This document shows positions 49,806 through 57,830 of a DNA stretch of 64,000 bases, in pieces. Where the stretch lies: the NCBI GenBank assembly GCA_963797475.1, contig CAWCPR010000001.1:2666001-2730000 (forward strand), given 5' to 3'. This stretch comes from CAWCPR01 sp963797475 (GTDB lineage: Bacteria > Chloroflexota > Anaerolineae > Anaerolineales > UBA4823). Within the stretch, counting starts at the first letter, position 1. Every line of letters starts with the position of its first letter. The notes beneath the pieces were generated by a model. The model was not told the origin of the DNA. It did no database searches and worked only from the letters and a program-made list of their open reading frames with translations. The translations under genes were made by a program, and so were the position numbers.

Positions 49806-52800
49806 TTATATCTGGATGGTTTCCTGCCCGGCAAAAACCTGGCGCTCCAGCTCCCACATGCGGCAATAAAGACCGCCGGATGCCAGCAGACGGACGTGGG
49901 AGCCGCGCTCGATCACCTGGCCTGCCTGCAGAACCAGAATTTCATCCATGCTCTCCAGTCCCGCCAGTTGGTGCGTGATCACCAGGGTCGATCTGCCGGT
50001 CATCAAGGATTCGAGGCAGCGCCAGACTTCGAGCCCGGTCGCTGCGTCCAGGTTCGCGGTGGCTTCATCCAGGATGAGCAGCGGGGCGTTTTTGAGCAGC
50101 GCCCTGGCGATTGCCAGGCGCTGGCGTTCGCCGCCGCTCAAGCGCAGGCCTTGTTCCCCAATCCAGGTATCGTAGCCCTGCGGCAGCGCCTGGATAAAGT
50201 CGTGGATTTGGGCCAGGCTGGCCGCCAGCGTGATTTCTGCGTCGCTGGCATCTGGCCTGGCGATCCGCAGGTTATCGCGCACGCTGGCGTTGAACAGGAA
50301 GGTGTTCTGCGCCACAACACTGCAAAGCGCGCGCAACTCGTCCTGGGCGTACGCTTTCAATTCGCCTCCGCCGAGCAAAATGCTGCCTTGGCGGTATTCC
50401 CAGAAGCGTTGGAGCAGGTGCGCCAGCGTGGATTTGCCCGCTCCGCTGGGGCCGACGATCGCCAGGCGCTTGCCTTGCGGCAGGGAGAAGGACAGATCTT
50501 TCAAGGCGTAGCGGGGCCCGCCCAGGGGAGAGGGGTTAGACGAACTTTGGGAGAAGGGATGCGGGTATTGGAAGCTCAGATGCTGGACGTTCAAATCGCA
50601 ATCCCTGGGCAACGGCAGCGGCGAGGGGAGGTCGACCACCTCCGGTTGGGCGTCGACGATCTCGAACAGCCGCCCGGCGGCCTGCAGATTGGCCTGTAAA
50701 TACTGCGCCGCCTGGGGCAGCGGCAGCAGCGCTTTGAAGCTGGTCATGGCTGCCAGAACCAGAACCGCCAGGAAGACGCCTTCGATTTGCCCGCTGCGAA
50801 CCTGCGGTATCGCCAAAGTGAGCACCGTCCAGGCGCATAAATTGGCCGACAGGCCCCCAAGAGCGCTTTGCAAGCCGCTGATGTTGGCCATGCGAGCCTG
50901 GATCTTTGCCAGGGAGCGGTCGATACCGGCGACCCGAGCGCGCTGGCGCGGACCCTGGTCGAACGCCAGCAGGTCGGCCATGCCCTGGATCCCGTCCACC
51001 AGGCAGGCGTTGAGGGCGGCGCGTTGCTGAACCAATGCCCGTCCTGGCTGCGCCGCCAGCCAGCGGCTGACTATCGGGGTTCCAACTCCGGCTGCCAGGA
51101 GGAAAGCCAGCAGCGCCGGAACCAGGGAGGGCGCGAAGTGGGCCATAAAGAGCACGGACGCCAGCGCCACCAGCAGCGCCACCAGGGGCGGGGCGACGGC
51201 GCGCACGTAAAAAGTCTCCAGGGACTCGATATCCGCCAGGATGCGGGCCAGCATATCTCCACTATGGAAGCGCATCAGTCGGGCTGGAGCTAGTGGTTCC
51301 AGGGCGCCGTAAAACCCGCTGCGCAACTGCGCCAGCAAACGAAAAGTAACCCGGTGGGCGCTGTAGCGTTCCAGGTAACGAAACAGGCCGCGTGTGATGC
51401 CAAAAAAGCGCACGCCAACAATCGCTACCTGTAAAACGGCGATGGAAGGGTGCAGCGCGGCGGCCGAAATGATGTAAGCAGAGGTAGTCATCAAGCCAAT
51501 GCTGCTGGCGATGGTGGCAAAGCCCATTAGAACCGAAAAAGCGACCTGCCCTTTGAACGGCGCCATCCTGTTGAACAGGCGCAGCAAAGGGGAACGCGCT
51601 GCGAGTGCAGGTGAGAACGTGTCAGAGGGGATGGGGTGAGGCGCACGAGGGGGGAGAGCCGTAGCGGCCGGCGCCTGGCTTTGCGTCTGCGGGCCCCACT
51701 CAGCCGCTCCTCGAGCGGCGTCCACCAGGCGCTGGTAAAGCCCTTCCTGCCGCAGGAGCCCGGCATGGGCGCCGCTTTCGACCACGCGGCCGTGATCCAG
51801 CACTACGATCCGCCCGGCCTGGTAAACGCTGCTCAAGCGATGGGCGATGATCAGCGCCGTTCGCCCGGACAGCAGCCGCCTGGTTGCTTCCCGCAGGTCC
51901 GCCTCGTGCAGCGGGTCCAGGTTGGCGCTGGCTTCATCCAGGATCAAAACAGGCGCGTCTTTCAAAAATGCGCGCGCCAGGGCAATGCGCTGGGCCTGCC
52001 CGCCGCTCAGGCGCGCGCCTCGCTCGCCGATCAAGGTGTCGTACCCCTGGGGCAGCTCGTTAATGAACGCTTCGGCCTGCGCCAGGCGGGCTGCCCGGAT
52101 AACCTGTTCCAGGCTGGCCTGTGGCCGTCCCAGGCGAATGTTGTCGGCCACGCTTGCCTGGAAAAGATGGGGGTGTTGCGGCACCCAGGCAACCTGGGCG
52201 CGCCACTCAGCCGGGTCCAGGCTCTCCACGGGCAGGCCGTTAACGGTGATGTGGCCCTGTCTGGTCCCGATAAAACCCAGCAGCAGGCTGGCGAGCGTGC
52301 TTTTCCCTGCTCCGCTGGGCCCCACCAGGGCTACCGTTTGGCCGGCTTCGATTTCGAATGTGACGCCTTGCAGCGCTGGGCGCCCGTCCGGGTAGGTGAA
52401 ATGCACGTCTTCGAAGCGGATTTGGATTCCTTCTGGGGAGCGCTGCAGGTTGTTGGGTCCCGAACCGTCGGGCGCCGCGACCTGTCCCGCCTGGACAACA
52501 GCCGGCGGGGTCTCCAATATTTCGAAAATGCGTTTGGCGGCGCTCACACCGGACATCCCGGCGTGGAAGCGGGTCCCCAGCGTGCGCAGCGGCAGGTAAA
52601 ACTCCGGGGCCAGCAGCAGGATGAAAAAAGCCTGTTCGAAAGTCAGCCAGCCGTAAAGCAGCCGCAGGCCGACTGCTACTGCCACCACCGCCGTGCTGAG
52701 TGTCGAAACCATCTCAAGGGCCAACGCCGAGAGGAATGTCACCCGCAGCACGCCCATGGTTATATCGCCGAATCGCTCGCTCACCTGGGCGATGACTTTC

Positions 52801-53456
52801 TCCTGAGATTTACTGCGCCCCAGCATTTTGAGAGTCGTCAAGCCCTGCAGAACGTCCAGGAAATAGGCGCTCATCCGGCTGAGGGTTAGCCACTGGCGCT
52901 GGGTCAGGTCCTGGGCCAGGTTGCCGATCAAGATCATGAAAAGCGGGATGAGCGGGGCGGTGGCCAGCAGGATTACGCCCGAAAGCAGGTCGAGAGGGAA
53001 GACCAGCAGGAGGAAGGAGATTGGGACAAGCGCCGCCAGTGCGAGCTGCGGCAAGTACTGGCTGAAATAGGCTTCCAGCGCATCGACGCCTTCAACGGCG
53101 ACATGCGTCAGCTCCCCGCTGCACTCGCCGTGAGCATAAGCCGGCCCGAGCGCCAGCAGGTGGGCGAACAGCCGCTCGCGCAGCGCGGTCTTGATCCGCA
53201 GGGCGATCGCGCTGGCAGACGCCTCGCTGGCCCAGGCCAGAAAGGCACGGGCCAGGATGACCGCCAGCAGCAGTCTCAACAGGCCGGCTATATCGTCCAA
53301 CCTTTGCCCGTCCAGGAACACCCGGCTGATCGCCAGGCTCAAATAGCGGGCCTGCAATACGGCCAGCAAACCGGCGGCCAAACCCAGGCCGACCGTCAGG
53401 GCGAGCAGCCAGCGGCTTTGGCGGGTTAAACGGAGCAGGCGCGGGTCGAGCTTCAT
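49806..53456 (-). CDS. cydDC: Fused CydD-CydC ABC transporter
   Basis: A 1216-residue protein holding two full ABC half-transporters in one chain. The first has six membrane segments then Walker A VGPSGAGKSTLASLLLGF near residue 379 and LSGGQAQRIALARAFLK. The second has a membrane domain (about 620-900), Walker A VGPSGAGKSTLAHLLQRF near residue 1000 and LSGGERQRLAIARALLK. CydDC exports thiols (glutathione/cysteine in E. coli) and is needed to assemble cytochrome bd. In most bacteria cydD and cydC are separate genes. It follows cydB by 82 bp. Confidence 0.95.
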   Translation of the reverse strand: MKLDPRLLRLTRQSRWLLALTVGLGLAAGLLAVLQARYLSLAISRVFLDGQRLDDIAGLLRLLLAVILARAFLAWASEASASAIALRIKTALRERLFAHLLALGPAYAHGECSGELTHVAVEGVDALEAYFSQYLPQLALAALVPISFLLLVFPLDLLSGVILLATAPLIPLFMILIGNLAQDLTQRQWLTLSRMSAYFLDVLQGLTTLKMLGRSKSQEKVIAQVSERFGDITMGVLRVTFLSALALEMVSTLSTAVVAVAVGLRLLYGWLTFEQAFFILLLAPEFYLPLRTLGTRFHAGMSGVSAAKRIFEILETPPAVVQAGQVAAPDGSGPNNLQRSPEGIQIRFEDVHFTYPDGRPALQGVTFEIEAGQTVALVGPSGAGKSTLASLLLGFIGTRQGHITVNGLPVESLDPAEWRAQVAWVPQHPHLFQASVADNIRLGRPQASLEQVIRAARLAQAEAFINELPQGYDTLIGERGARLSGGQAQRIALARAFLKDAPVLILDEASANLDPLHEADLREATRRLLSGRTALIIAHRLSSVYQAGRIVVLDHGRVVESGAHAGLLRQEGLYQRLVDAARGAAEWGPQTQSQAPAATALPPRAPHPIPSDTFSPALAARSPLLRLFNRMAPFKGQVAFSVLMGFATIASSIGLMTTSAYIISAAALHPSIAVLQVAIVGVRFFGITRGLFRYLERYSAHRVTFRLLAQLRSGFYGALEPLAPARLMRFHSGDMLARILADIESLETFYVRAVAPPLVALLVALASVLFMAHFAPSLVPALLAFLLAAGVGTPIVSRWLAAQPGRALVQQRAALNACLVDGIQGMADLLAFDQGPRQRARVAGIDRSLAKIQARMANISGLQSALGGLSANLCAWTVLTLAIPQVRSGQIEGVFLAVLVLAAMTSFKALLPLPQAAQYLQANLQAAGRLFEIVDAQPEVVDLPSPLPLPRDCDLNVQHLSFQYPHPFSQSSSNPSPLGGPRYALKDLSFSLPQGKRLAIVGPSGAGKSTLAHLLQRFWEYRQGSILLGGGELKAYAQDELRALCSVVAQNTFLFNASVRDNLRIARPDASDAEITLAASLAQIHDFIQALPQGYDTWIGEQGLRLSGGERQRLAIARALLKNAPLLILDEATANLDAATGLEVWRCLESLMTGRSTLVITHQLAGLESMDEILVLQAGQVIERGSHVRLLASGGLYCRMWELERQVFAGQETIQI

Positions 53457-53538
53457 GAGGGCGTAAAAGCTGCCGTGGCTTCGGGCTTCGCACGCGATGC
53501 TCGCAACCCCCGGCAGCCTGTTTAAACCTTTGCAATCA

Positions 53539-54573
53539 TCAGTAGGTCAGCGATTCGGGCTTGTTCTCGATGCGCTTGCGGAATACCCGGTAGCTCCAAC
53601 CCTGGTAGATCAGGACGATGGGAACAAAGATGACCGCTACAACGGTCATGACCTGCAGGGTATACGGGCTGGAAGAGGCGTTGTAAATCGTCAGGCTCCA
53701 ATCCGGGTTCAGGCTGGACACCATAACGCGCGGGAACAGGATCATGAACAGGGTGATGACCGCAAAGGCGATGGTCGCGGCGGTCATGACGAAGGCCCAG
53801 CCGCTGCGTTCCCGGCGCAGGAAATAGCCGCTCAACAAGATGGCGATCATACCGGCGATGGGGACCACGCCGGGGTTCACGCCCAGCCGGGCGAGGATGT
53901 CGGTCGCCAGGTAAGTGGCGATTAAGAAGAGCACCAGCACTGCTACTACGGGCAGCCAGAGCCGCCGGGCGGCTAGCTGCGCCCGGGCAGCCAGTTCGCC
54001 GGTTGTTTTCATGCTGAGGAAGATTGCCCCGTATAACGTAAACGTAACCAGGGAAGCCGCGCCAGCCAGCAGTGCGTAAGGGTTGAGCAGGTTGAAGAAA
54101 CCGCCTACGTAATTCATGTTAGCGTCAATTGGAACGCCGTGCACCAGGTTGCCGAAGGCGACCCCGAGCAGCAAAGCGGGGATGGCGCTGCCAAGGAAGA
54201 TGCCCCAGTCCCACAGGCTGCGCCAACGGGGGTTCTCGTCTTTGCTGCGGAATTCGAAGGCTACGCCGCGTACGATCAAGGCCAGCAAAAGCAGGAATAG
54301 CGCCAGGTAGAAGCCGCTGAACAGGGTGGCGTACCAGTTTGGGAAGGCTGCGAAGGTAGCCCCGCCGGCGGTCAGCAGCCAGACCTCGTTGCCGTCCCAA
54401 TGTGGGCCAATGGTATTGATGATAACGCGGCGCTTCTTGTCCACTTCGCCGGGGTCCTTGTCCCGGCTGAGGAAGGGCAAGAGGATTCCGACCCCGAAGT
54501 CGAAACCTTCCAACAGGAAGAAACCAATGTAGAGAACCGCGATCAGGATGAACCAGAGGGTGTTGAGATCCAT
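53539..54573 (-). CDS. cydB: Cytochrome bd quinol oxidase subunit II
   Basis: A 344-residue integral membrane subunit. The start MDLNTLWFILIAVLYIGFFL, LEGFDFGVGILLPFL, and NTIGPHWDGNEVWLLTAGGA with AAFPNWYATLFSGFY are the CydB hallmarks. With CydA it oxidises quinol and reduces oxygen with high affinity. The ATG at 54573 was chosen because GGAGG lies 8 nt upstream and the family starts this way; the frame is open into cydA. Confidence 0.96.
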   Translation of the reverse strand: MDLNTLWFILIAVLYIGFFLLEGFDFGVGILLPFLSRDKDPGEVDKKRRVIINTIGPHWDGNEVWLLTAGGATFAAFPNWYATLFSGFYLALFLLLLALIVRGVAFEFRSKDENPRWRSLWDWGIFLGSAIPALLLGVAFGNLVHGVPIDANMNYVGGFFNLLNPYALLAGAASLVTFTLYGAIFLSMKTTGELAARAQLAARRLWLPVVAVLVLFLIATYLATDILARLGVNPGVVPIAGMIAILLSGYFLRRERSGWAFVMTAATIAFAVITLFMILFPRVMVSSLNPDWSLTIYNASSSPYTLQVMTVVAVIFVPIVLIYQGWSYRVFRKRIENKPESLTY

Positions 54574-54592
54574 GTTTTGCCTCCTGCTCCCC

Positions 54593-55990
54593 TTAGTCTT
54601 GAGCGCCGACGAAAGATGGAACCGGGTCGCCTGCGCCGCCGGGCGCCTCCTGCCCCTCAGCAGGTGGTCCCGCTTTGGCAAATTTGTTCAACAGGTAAAT
54701 ATCGGCAGCCATCAAAGCCCCGTAAACCAGCGTAAAGCCTACCAGGCTGGTAAGCACAGCGCCGGCAGGGACGGCGGTCGAAACACCGTCTTCGATCTTC
54801 ATCAGGCCGAAAACCACCCATGGCGCCCGCCCCAGTTCGGTCATCAGCCAGCCGGCAGTGTTGGCGATGTAAGGCAGGGCGATCGCCCACAAGAACAGGC
54901 GCAGAACGCGCGGGCGGGTTTCAAACATGTCGCCCATCACCATGAACAGCGCATAAACAGCCAGCGCAAGCATTAAGAATCCGGCTCCAACCATAATGCG
55001 GAAGGACCAGTAGACGGTGGCGACCGGCGGGATGTAATTGCCGGGTCCGTAAGTCTGCTGGTATTGCGCCTGGAGATCATAAATGCCCTCCACTTTCCCG
55101 CTAAGCTGGTTGTATGCCAGCAGGCTGAGCAGGCGCGGCAGGCGAATGGCGAAGACGTCCCGCCGCTGGGACAGGTCGCCGATGGTAAGCAAGGAGAAAG
55201 AAGCCGGGTCCATGCTTTCCCAGAGCGCTTCGGCAGCCGCCATCTTCATCGGCTGCGATTCGACCATGTGCTGGGCCTGGCTGTGACCGTTAAGCACCAC
55301 CATGACGATCGATATGGTCCCGACGATGGCGGCAATCTGGAAAGAGCGCCGGAACAGGTCCAAATCCTGCTTTTTCAACAGGTGGTACACGCTGATGCCG
55401 ATGACGAAGAAGGCCGCGGTGGAGAAGCCAGCCAGGACCGTGTGGGAAAACTGTACGCCGACGTTCGGATTGAACAGCAAGGCGAAGAAATCGGTCATTT
55501 CAGCCCGCCCGTTGCGCAGGACGAAACCGACCGGCTCCTGCATAAACGAATTGGCGATTAAGATCCACAGGGCAGAAAGGTTGGAGCCGATAGCGACCAG
55601 CCAGATCGTGGCCGCATGTTGGCCTTTGGAGAGCTTATCCCAACCGAAGATCCAGATGCCCAGGAAGGTGGACTCGAGGAAAAAAGCCAGCAAGGCCTCG
55701 ATCGCCAGCGGAGCGCCGAAGATATCGCCGACGAAGCGCGAATACTCCGACCAGTTCATCCCAAACTGGAACTCTTGCACGATTCCGGTCACGACGCCCA
55801 GGGCGAAGTTGATCAGGAAAAGCTTGCCCCAAAACTGGGTCATTCTCTTGTAAACGTTCTGGCCGGTGCGCACGTATAGCGTCTCCATCAAGGCAACCAG
55901 GACAGAAAGGCCCAGGGTTAGGGGAACGAAGAAAAAGTGATAGACGGTTGTAATGCCGAATTGCAAGCGTGCGAGCAGTACTGGATCCAT
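54593..55990 (-). CDS. cydA: Cytochrome bd quinol oxidase subunit I
   Basis: A 465-residue membrane subunit carrying haems b558, b595 and d. MDPVLLARLQFGITTVYHFF holds the haem ligand His near residue 18. NPNVGVQFSHTVLAGF holds a second ligand, and ELGRAPWVVFGLM is the GRxPW motif of the family. The length is that of the short Q-loop class. The ATG at 55990 has GGGAG 9 nt upstream; an ATG five codons earlier is less likely. Second gene of the rrf2-cyd operon. Confidence 0.96.
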   Translation of the reverse strand: MDPVLLARLQFGITTVYHFFFVPLTLGLSVLVALMETLYVRTGQNVYKRMTQFWGKLFLINFALGVVTGIVQEFQFGMNWSEYSRFVGDIFGAPLAIEALLAFFLESTFLGIWIFGWDKLSKGQHAATIWLVAIGSNLSALWILIANSFMQEPVGFVLRNGRAEMTDFFALLFNPNVGVQFSHTVLAGFSTAAFFVIGISVYHLLKKQDLDLFRRSFQIAAIVGTISIVMVVLNGHSQAQHMVESQPMKMAAAEALWESMDPASFSLLTIGDLSQRRDVFAIRLPRLLSLLAYNQLSGKVEGIYDLQAQYQQTYGPGNYIPPVATVYWSFRIMVGAGFLMLALAVYALFMVMGDMFETRPRVLRLFLWAIALPYIANTAGWLMTELGRAPWVVFGLMKIEDGVSTAVPAGAVLTSLVGFTLVYGALMAADIYLLNKFAKAGPPAEGQEAPGGAGDPVPSFVGAQD

Positions 55991-56023
55991 ATCTTGAACT
56001 CCCATTCTGGTTGAAAGTTGTGC

Positions 56024-56545
56024 TCAAGCAACCTGTTTTGCGAGGCCCGCAGAGCGCGAGCAGCTTACCAGATCTTCATTATCGAATGAGGCCACGAAAT
56101 CTTCATCCGCCACGTTGAGGAGCGTCGCTGCCGTAGCGTTAGCCTGGCTAGCGAGCTCCTGCAGGTTGATCCCTTCCAATTCCTGGACGATCAGCGCCTG
56201 AAGTCGCCCCCAGCGGGATTGCACCGGGCAGCCTTTGTCCAGAGGGCACTCACCACAGGCGCTCAAACATTCGGAGACCAACAGTGGTCCTTCAATCGCC
56301 TCCCAAATGTGGCGCAGGGTGATGTGCTCCGCGGGAAAGGCCAATTGAAGGCCGCCGCCAGGCCCAGGCTGGGTGAAAATAAGCCCGGCTTTGGATAAAT
56401 CGGCGATGATGCGCTGTAAGAACGGACGCGGCACGAGCATCTCATCCTGGATGGCGCGGGTGGACAGTCGGACCCCATAAGAGCGTTTGGCCAGGGCTAA
56501 CATCACTCGGACGGAATAATCGGTTCTGCGGTTGATGCGAAACAC
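56024..56545 (-). CDS. Rrf2-family regulator with Cys cluster
   Basis: A 173-residue winged-helix regulator (RRTDYSVRVMLALAKRSYGV, PRPFLQRIIADLSKAGLIFT, GPGGGLQLAFPAEHITL). The cluster ECLSACGECPLDKGCP gives Cys93, 97, 100 and 106, close to the three Fe-S ligands of NsrR/IscR, so it probably senses redox state, NO or oxygen via an iron-sulfur cluster. It is first in the operon with cydABDC, suggesting it controls cytochrome bd. A dyad overlapping the -10 box is a candidate operator. Confidence 0.9.
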   Translation of the reverse strand: MFRINRRTDYSVRVMLALAKRSYGVRLSTRAIQDEMLVPRPFLQRIIADLSKAGLIFTQPGPGGGLQLAFPAEHITLRHIWEAIEGPLLVSECLSACGECPLDKGCPVQSRWGRLQALIVQELEGINLQELASQANATAATLLNVADEDFVASFDNEDLVSCSRSAGLAKQVA

Positions 56546-56582
56546 GTCCTTACCTCCAGAAGCGCGAAAACAACAGCCCAGT

Positions 56583-56626
56583 ATTGTTTACCAAAAACCT
56601 CAACGATTACGAAAATAGTAAACAAT
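56583..56626. promoter_or_regulatory. Inverted half-sites ATTGTTTAC / GTAAACAAT around the cyd promoter -10
   Basis: ATTGTTTAC (56583-56591) is the perfect reverse complement of GTAAACAAT (56618-56626), with 26 bp between. The second half overlaps the -10 box on the minus strand; the first lies in the leader. The two may be repressor half-sites, for instance for the Rrf2 protein. Confidence 0.5.
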
Positions 56627-56643
56627 CTGCGGATCCCGGTCAA
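56615..56643 (-). promoter_or_regulatory. Promoter of the rrf2-cydABDC operon
   Basis: On the minus strand TTGACC (56638-56643), a 17-bp spacer and TACTAT (56615-56620). The expected start is near 56608, leaving a leader of about 60 nt. Confidence 0.7.
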
Positions 56644-56663
56644 CTATAGAAGATCATCCTTAT

Positions 56664-56683
56664 TATGTGATAAATATCACATA
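56664..56683. promoter_or_regulatory. CRP/FNR-family site upstream of the cyd promoter
   Basis: TATGTGATAAATATCACATA has perfect 8-bp arms around AAAT and matches TGTGA-N6-TCACA exactly. Its centre is about 65 bp upstream of the predicted start, a common activator position. The binding regulator is not in the window. Confidence 0.65.
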
Positions 56684-56763
56684 GAAGCGAGGGTTGCCGG
56701 CAAAACAAAAAGCTGCGACATGAATTTGCCGCAGCAGATACCCCCCACGCTAATCCTGATGCA

Positions 56764-57276
56764 CTATGCTTCCCAGAAGCCGCGCTGCACCGGGCGAACA
56801 GATTCAGAGGTGATGAATGCCTCCGGGTCGATTTGTGTGACGAGATCCAGGACCTCGCCCGCGTGTTTGCGCTGCAAGTTGCAGCTCAGCATCGTCACCA
56901 TGCCGTCTTTGCCGCGAGCCGCAATTTCAGTGACGCCGTAACCTTCCGCCCGCAGGCATTCGCCAATCGCAGTCCCCTGCCGAGAGCTGATGATTTGCAG
57001 GTGGGTATGGCCGATTGCCAGTCGTTCCTCGATCAGCATACCGACCACCAGACCGGTTGCAAACCCGGATGCATAGCCGGCGATCTTGGCCCAGTTGCCA
57101 ATGTCAGCCAGGACAAAGCGGATGGCGATGACGTACACTGCAGCCTGGCAGAAACCGAAAAGCCAGGCGAATTGTTTACGGCCGCGCACCACCATCATTA
57201 AGCGCATGGTGTAAAGAGAAATGTCCACCACGCGCAGGCCAAAGATCAGGGCAGCCGATTCCAGCAGGGAAACCAT
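56764..57276 (-). CDS. UPF0316 (DUF2179) membrane protein, copy 2
   Basis: A 170-residue protein with three hydrophobic N-terminal segments (LFGFCQAAVYVIAIRFVLAD), GYASGFATGLVVGMLIEERL and a C-terminal DUF2179 domain (EGYGVTEIAARGKDGMVTML). It is a close paralogue of the upstream gene, sharing the IEERLAIGH region and the ending RPVQRGFWEA. DUF2179 domains are thought to bind small ligands. The start follows the upstream stop by 12 bp. Confidence 0.88.
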   Translation of the reverse strand: MVSLLESAALIFGLRVVDISLYTMRLMMVVRGRKQFAWLFGFCQAAVYVIAIRFVLADIGNWAKIAGYASGFATGLVVGMLIEERLAIGHTHLQIISSRQGTAIGECLRAEGYGVTEIAARGKDGMVTMLSCNLQRKHAGEVLDLVTQIDPEAFITSESVRPVQRGFWEA

Positions 57277-57288
57277 CTTCCGGCCGGT

Positions 57289-57822
57289 TCAGGCGCGCCA
57301 GAAGCCGCGCCGCACCGGGCGCACATCTTCGGCAGTGATAAACGCCTCCCTGTCCACATCGTTGACGATTTTATGCACCTTATCGACGTTTTTGCGCAGC
57401 ACGCTGCAGTTGAGCAAGGCGACGGTGCCGTCTTTGCCGCGCGCCGGGATCTCGGTAATGGCATAGCCCTCCGCGCGCATGCGTTCTGCAATGGCTGCGC
57501 CGCGGCGCGAGCTGATGATGCTCAGACCGATGTGCCCGATCGCCAGGCGCTCCTCGATCAACATTCCAACCACGTTGCCGGTGGCAAACCCGGCGGCATA
57601 TCCGATCACATTGAGCGGGTTATCCAGATGGCTTAATACGGAACTGATCGCCAGGATGAAGATGCCAGCCTGGAAGAACCCCAGCACCCAGGCGATTGCT
57701 TTGCGCCCGCGCATGACCATTAACACCCGCAGCGTGTCCAGGCTCATATCGCTGACGCGCAGCAAGAAAATTAAGCCTGCTCCCAGCCAGGCTTGTGCCG
57801 AGAAGAACTCTTGCATTCCCAT
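57289..57822 (-). CDS. UPF0316 (DUF2179) membrane protein, copy 1
   Basis: A 177-residue protein with the same layout as the following gene: LGAGLIFLLRVSDMSLDTLR, GRKAIAWVLGFFQAGIFILA, GYAAGFATGNVVGMLIEERL, EGYAITEIPARGKDGTVALL and RPVRRGFWRA. Tandem duplication is evident. It begins 9 bp after the glgP stop, on the same strand. Function unknown. Confidence 0.89.
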   Translation of the reverse strand: MGMQEFFSAQAWLGAGLIFLLRVSDMSLDTLRVLMVMRGRKAIAWVLGFFQAGIFILAISSVLSHLDNPLNVIGYAAGFATGNVVGMLIEERLAIGHIGLSIISSRRGAAIAERMRAEGYAITEIPARGKDGTVALLNCSVLRKNVDKVHKIVNDVDREAFITAEDVRPVRRGFWRA

Positions 57823-57830
57823 TTGCTCCG

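Noticed and set aside
51636..52889. 417-codon plus-strand frame inside cydDC
   Set aside because: Antisense shadow of the ABC transporter coding sequence; composition lacks any domain.
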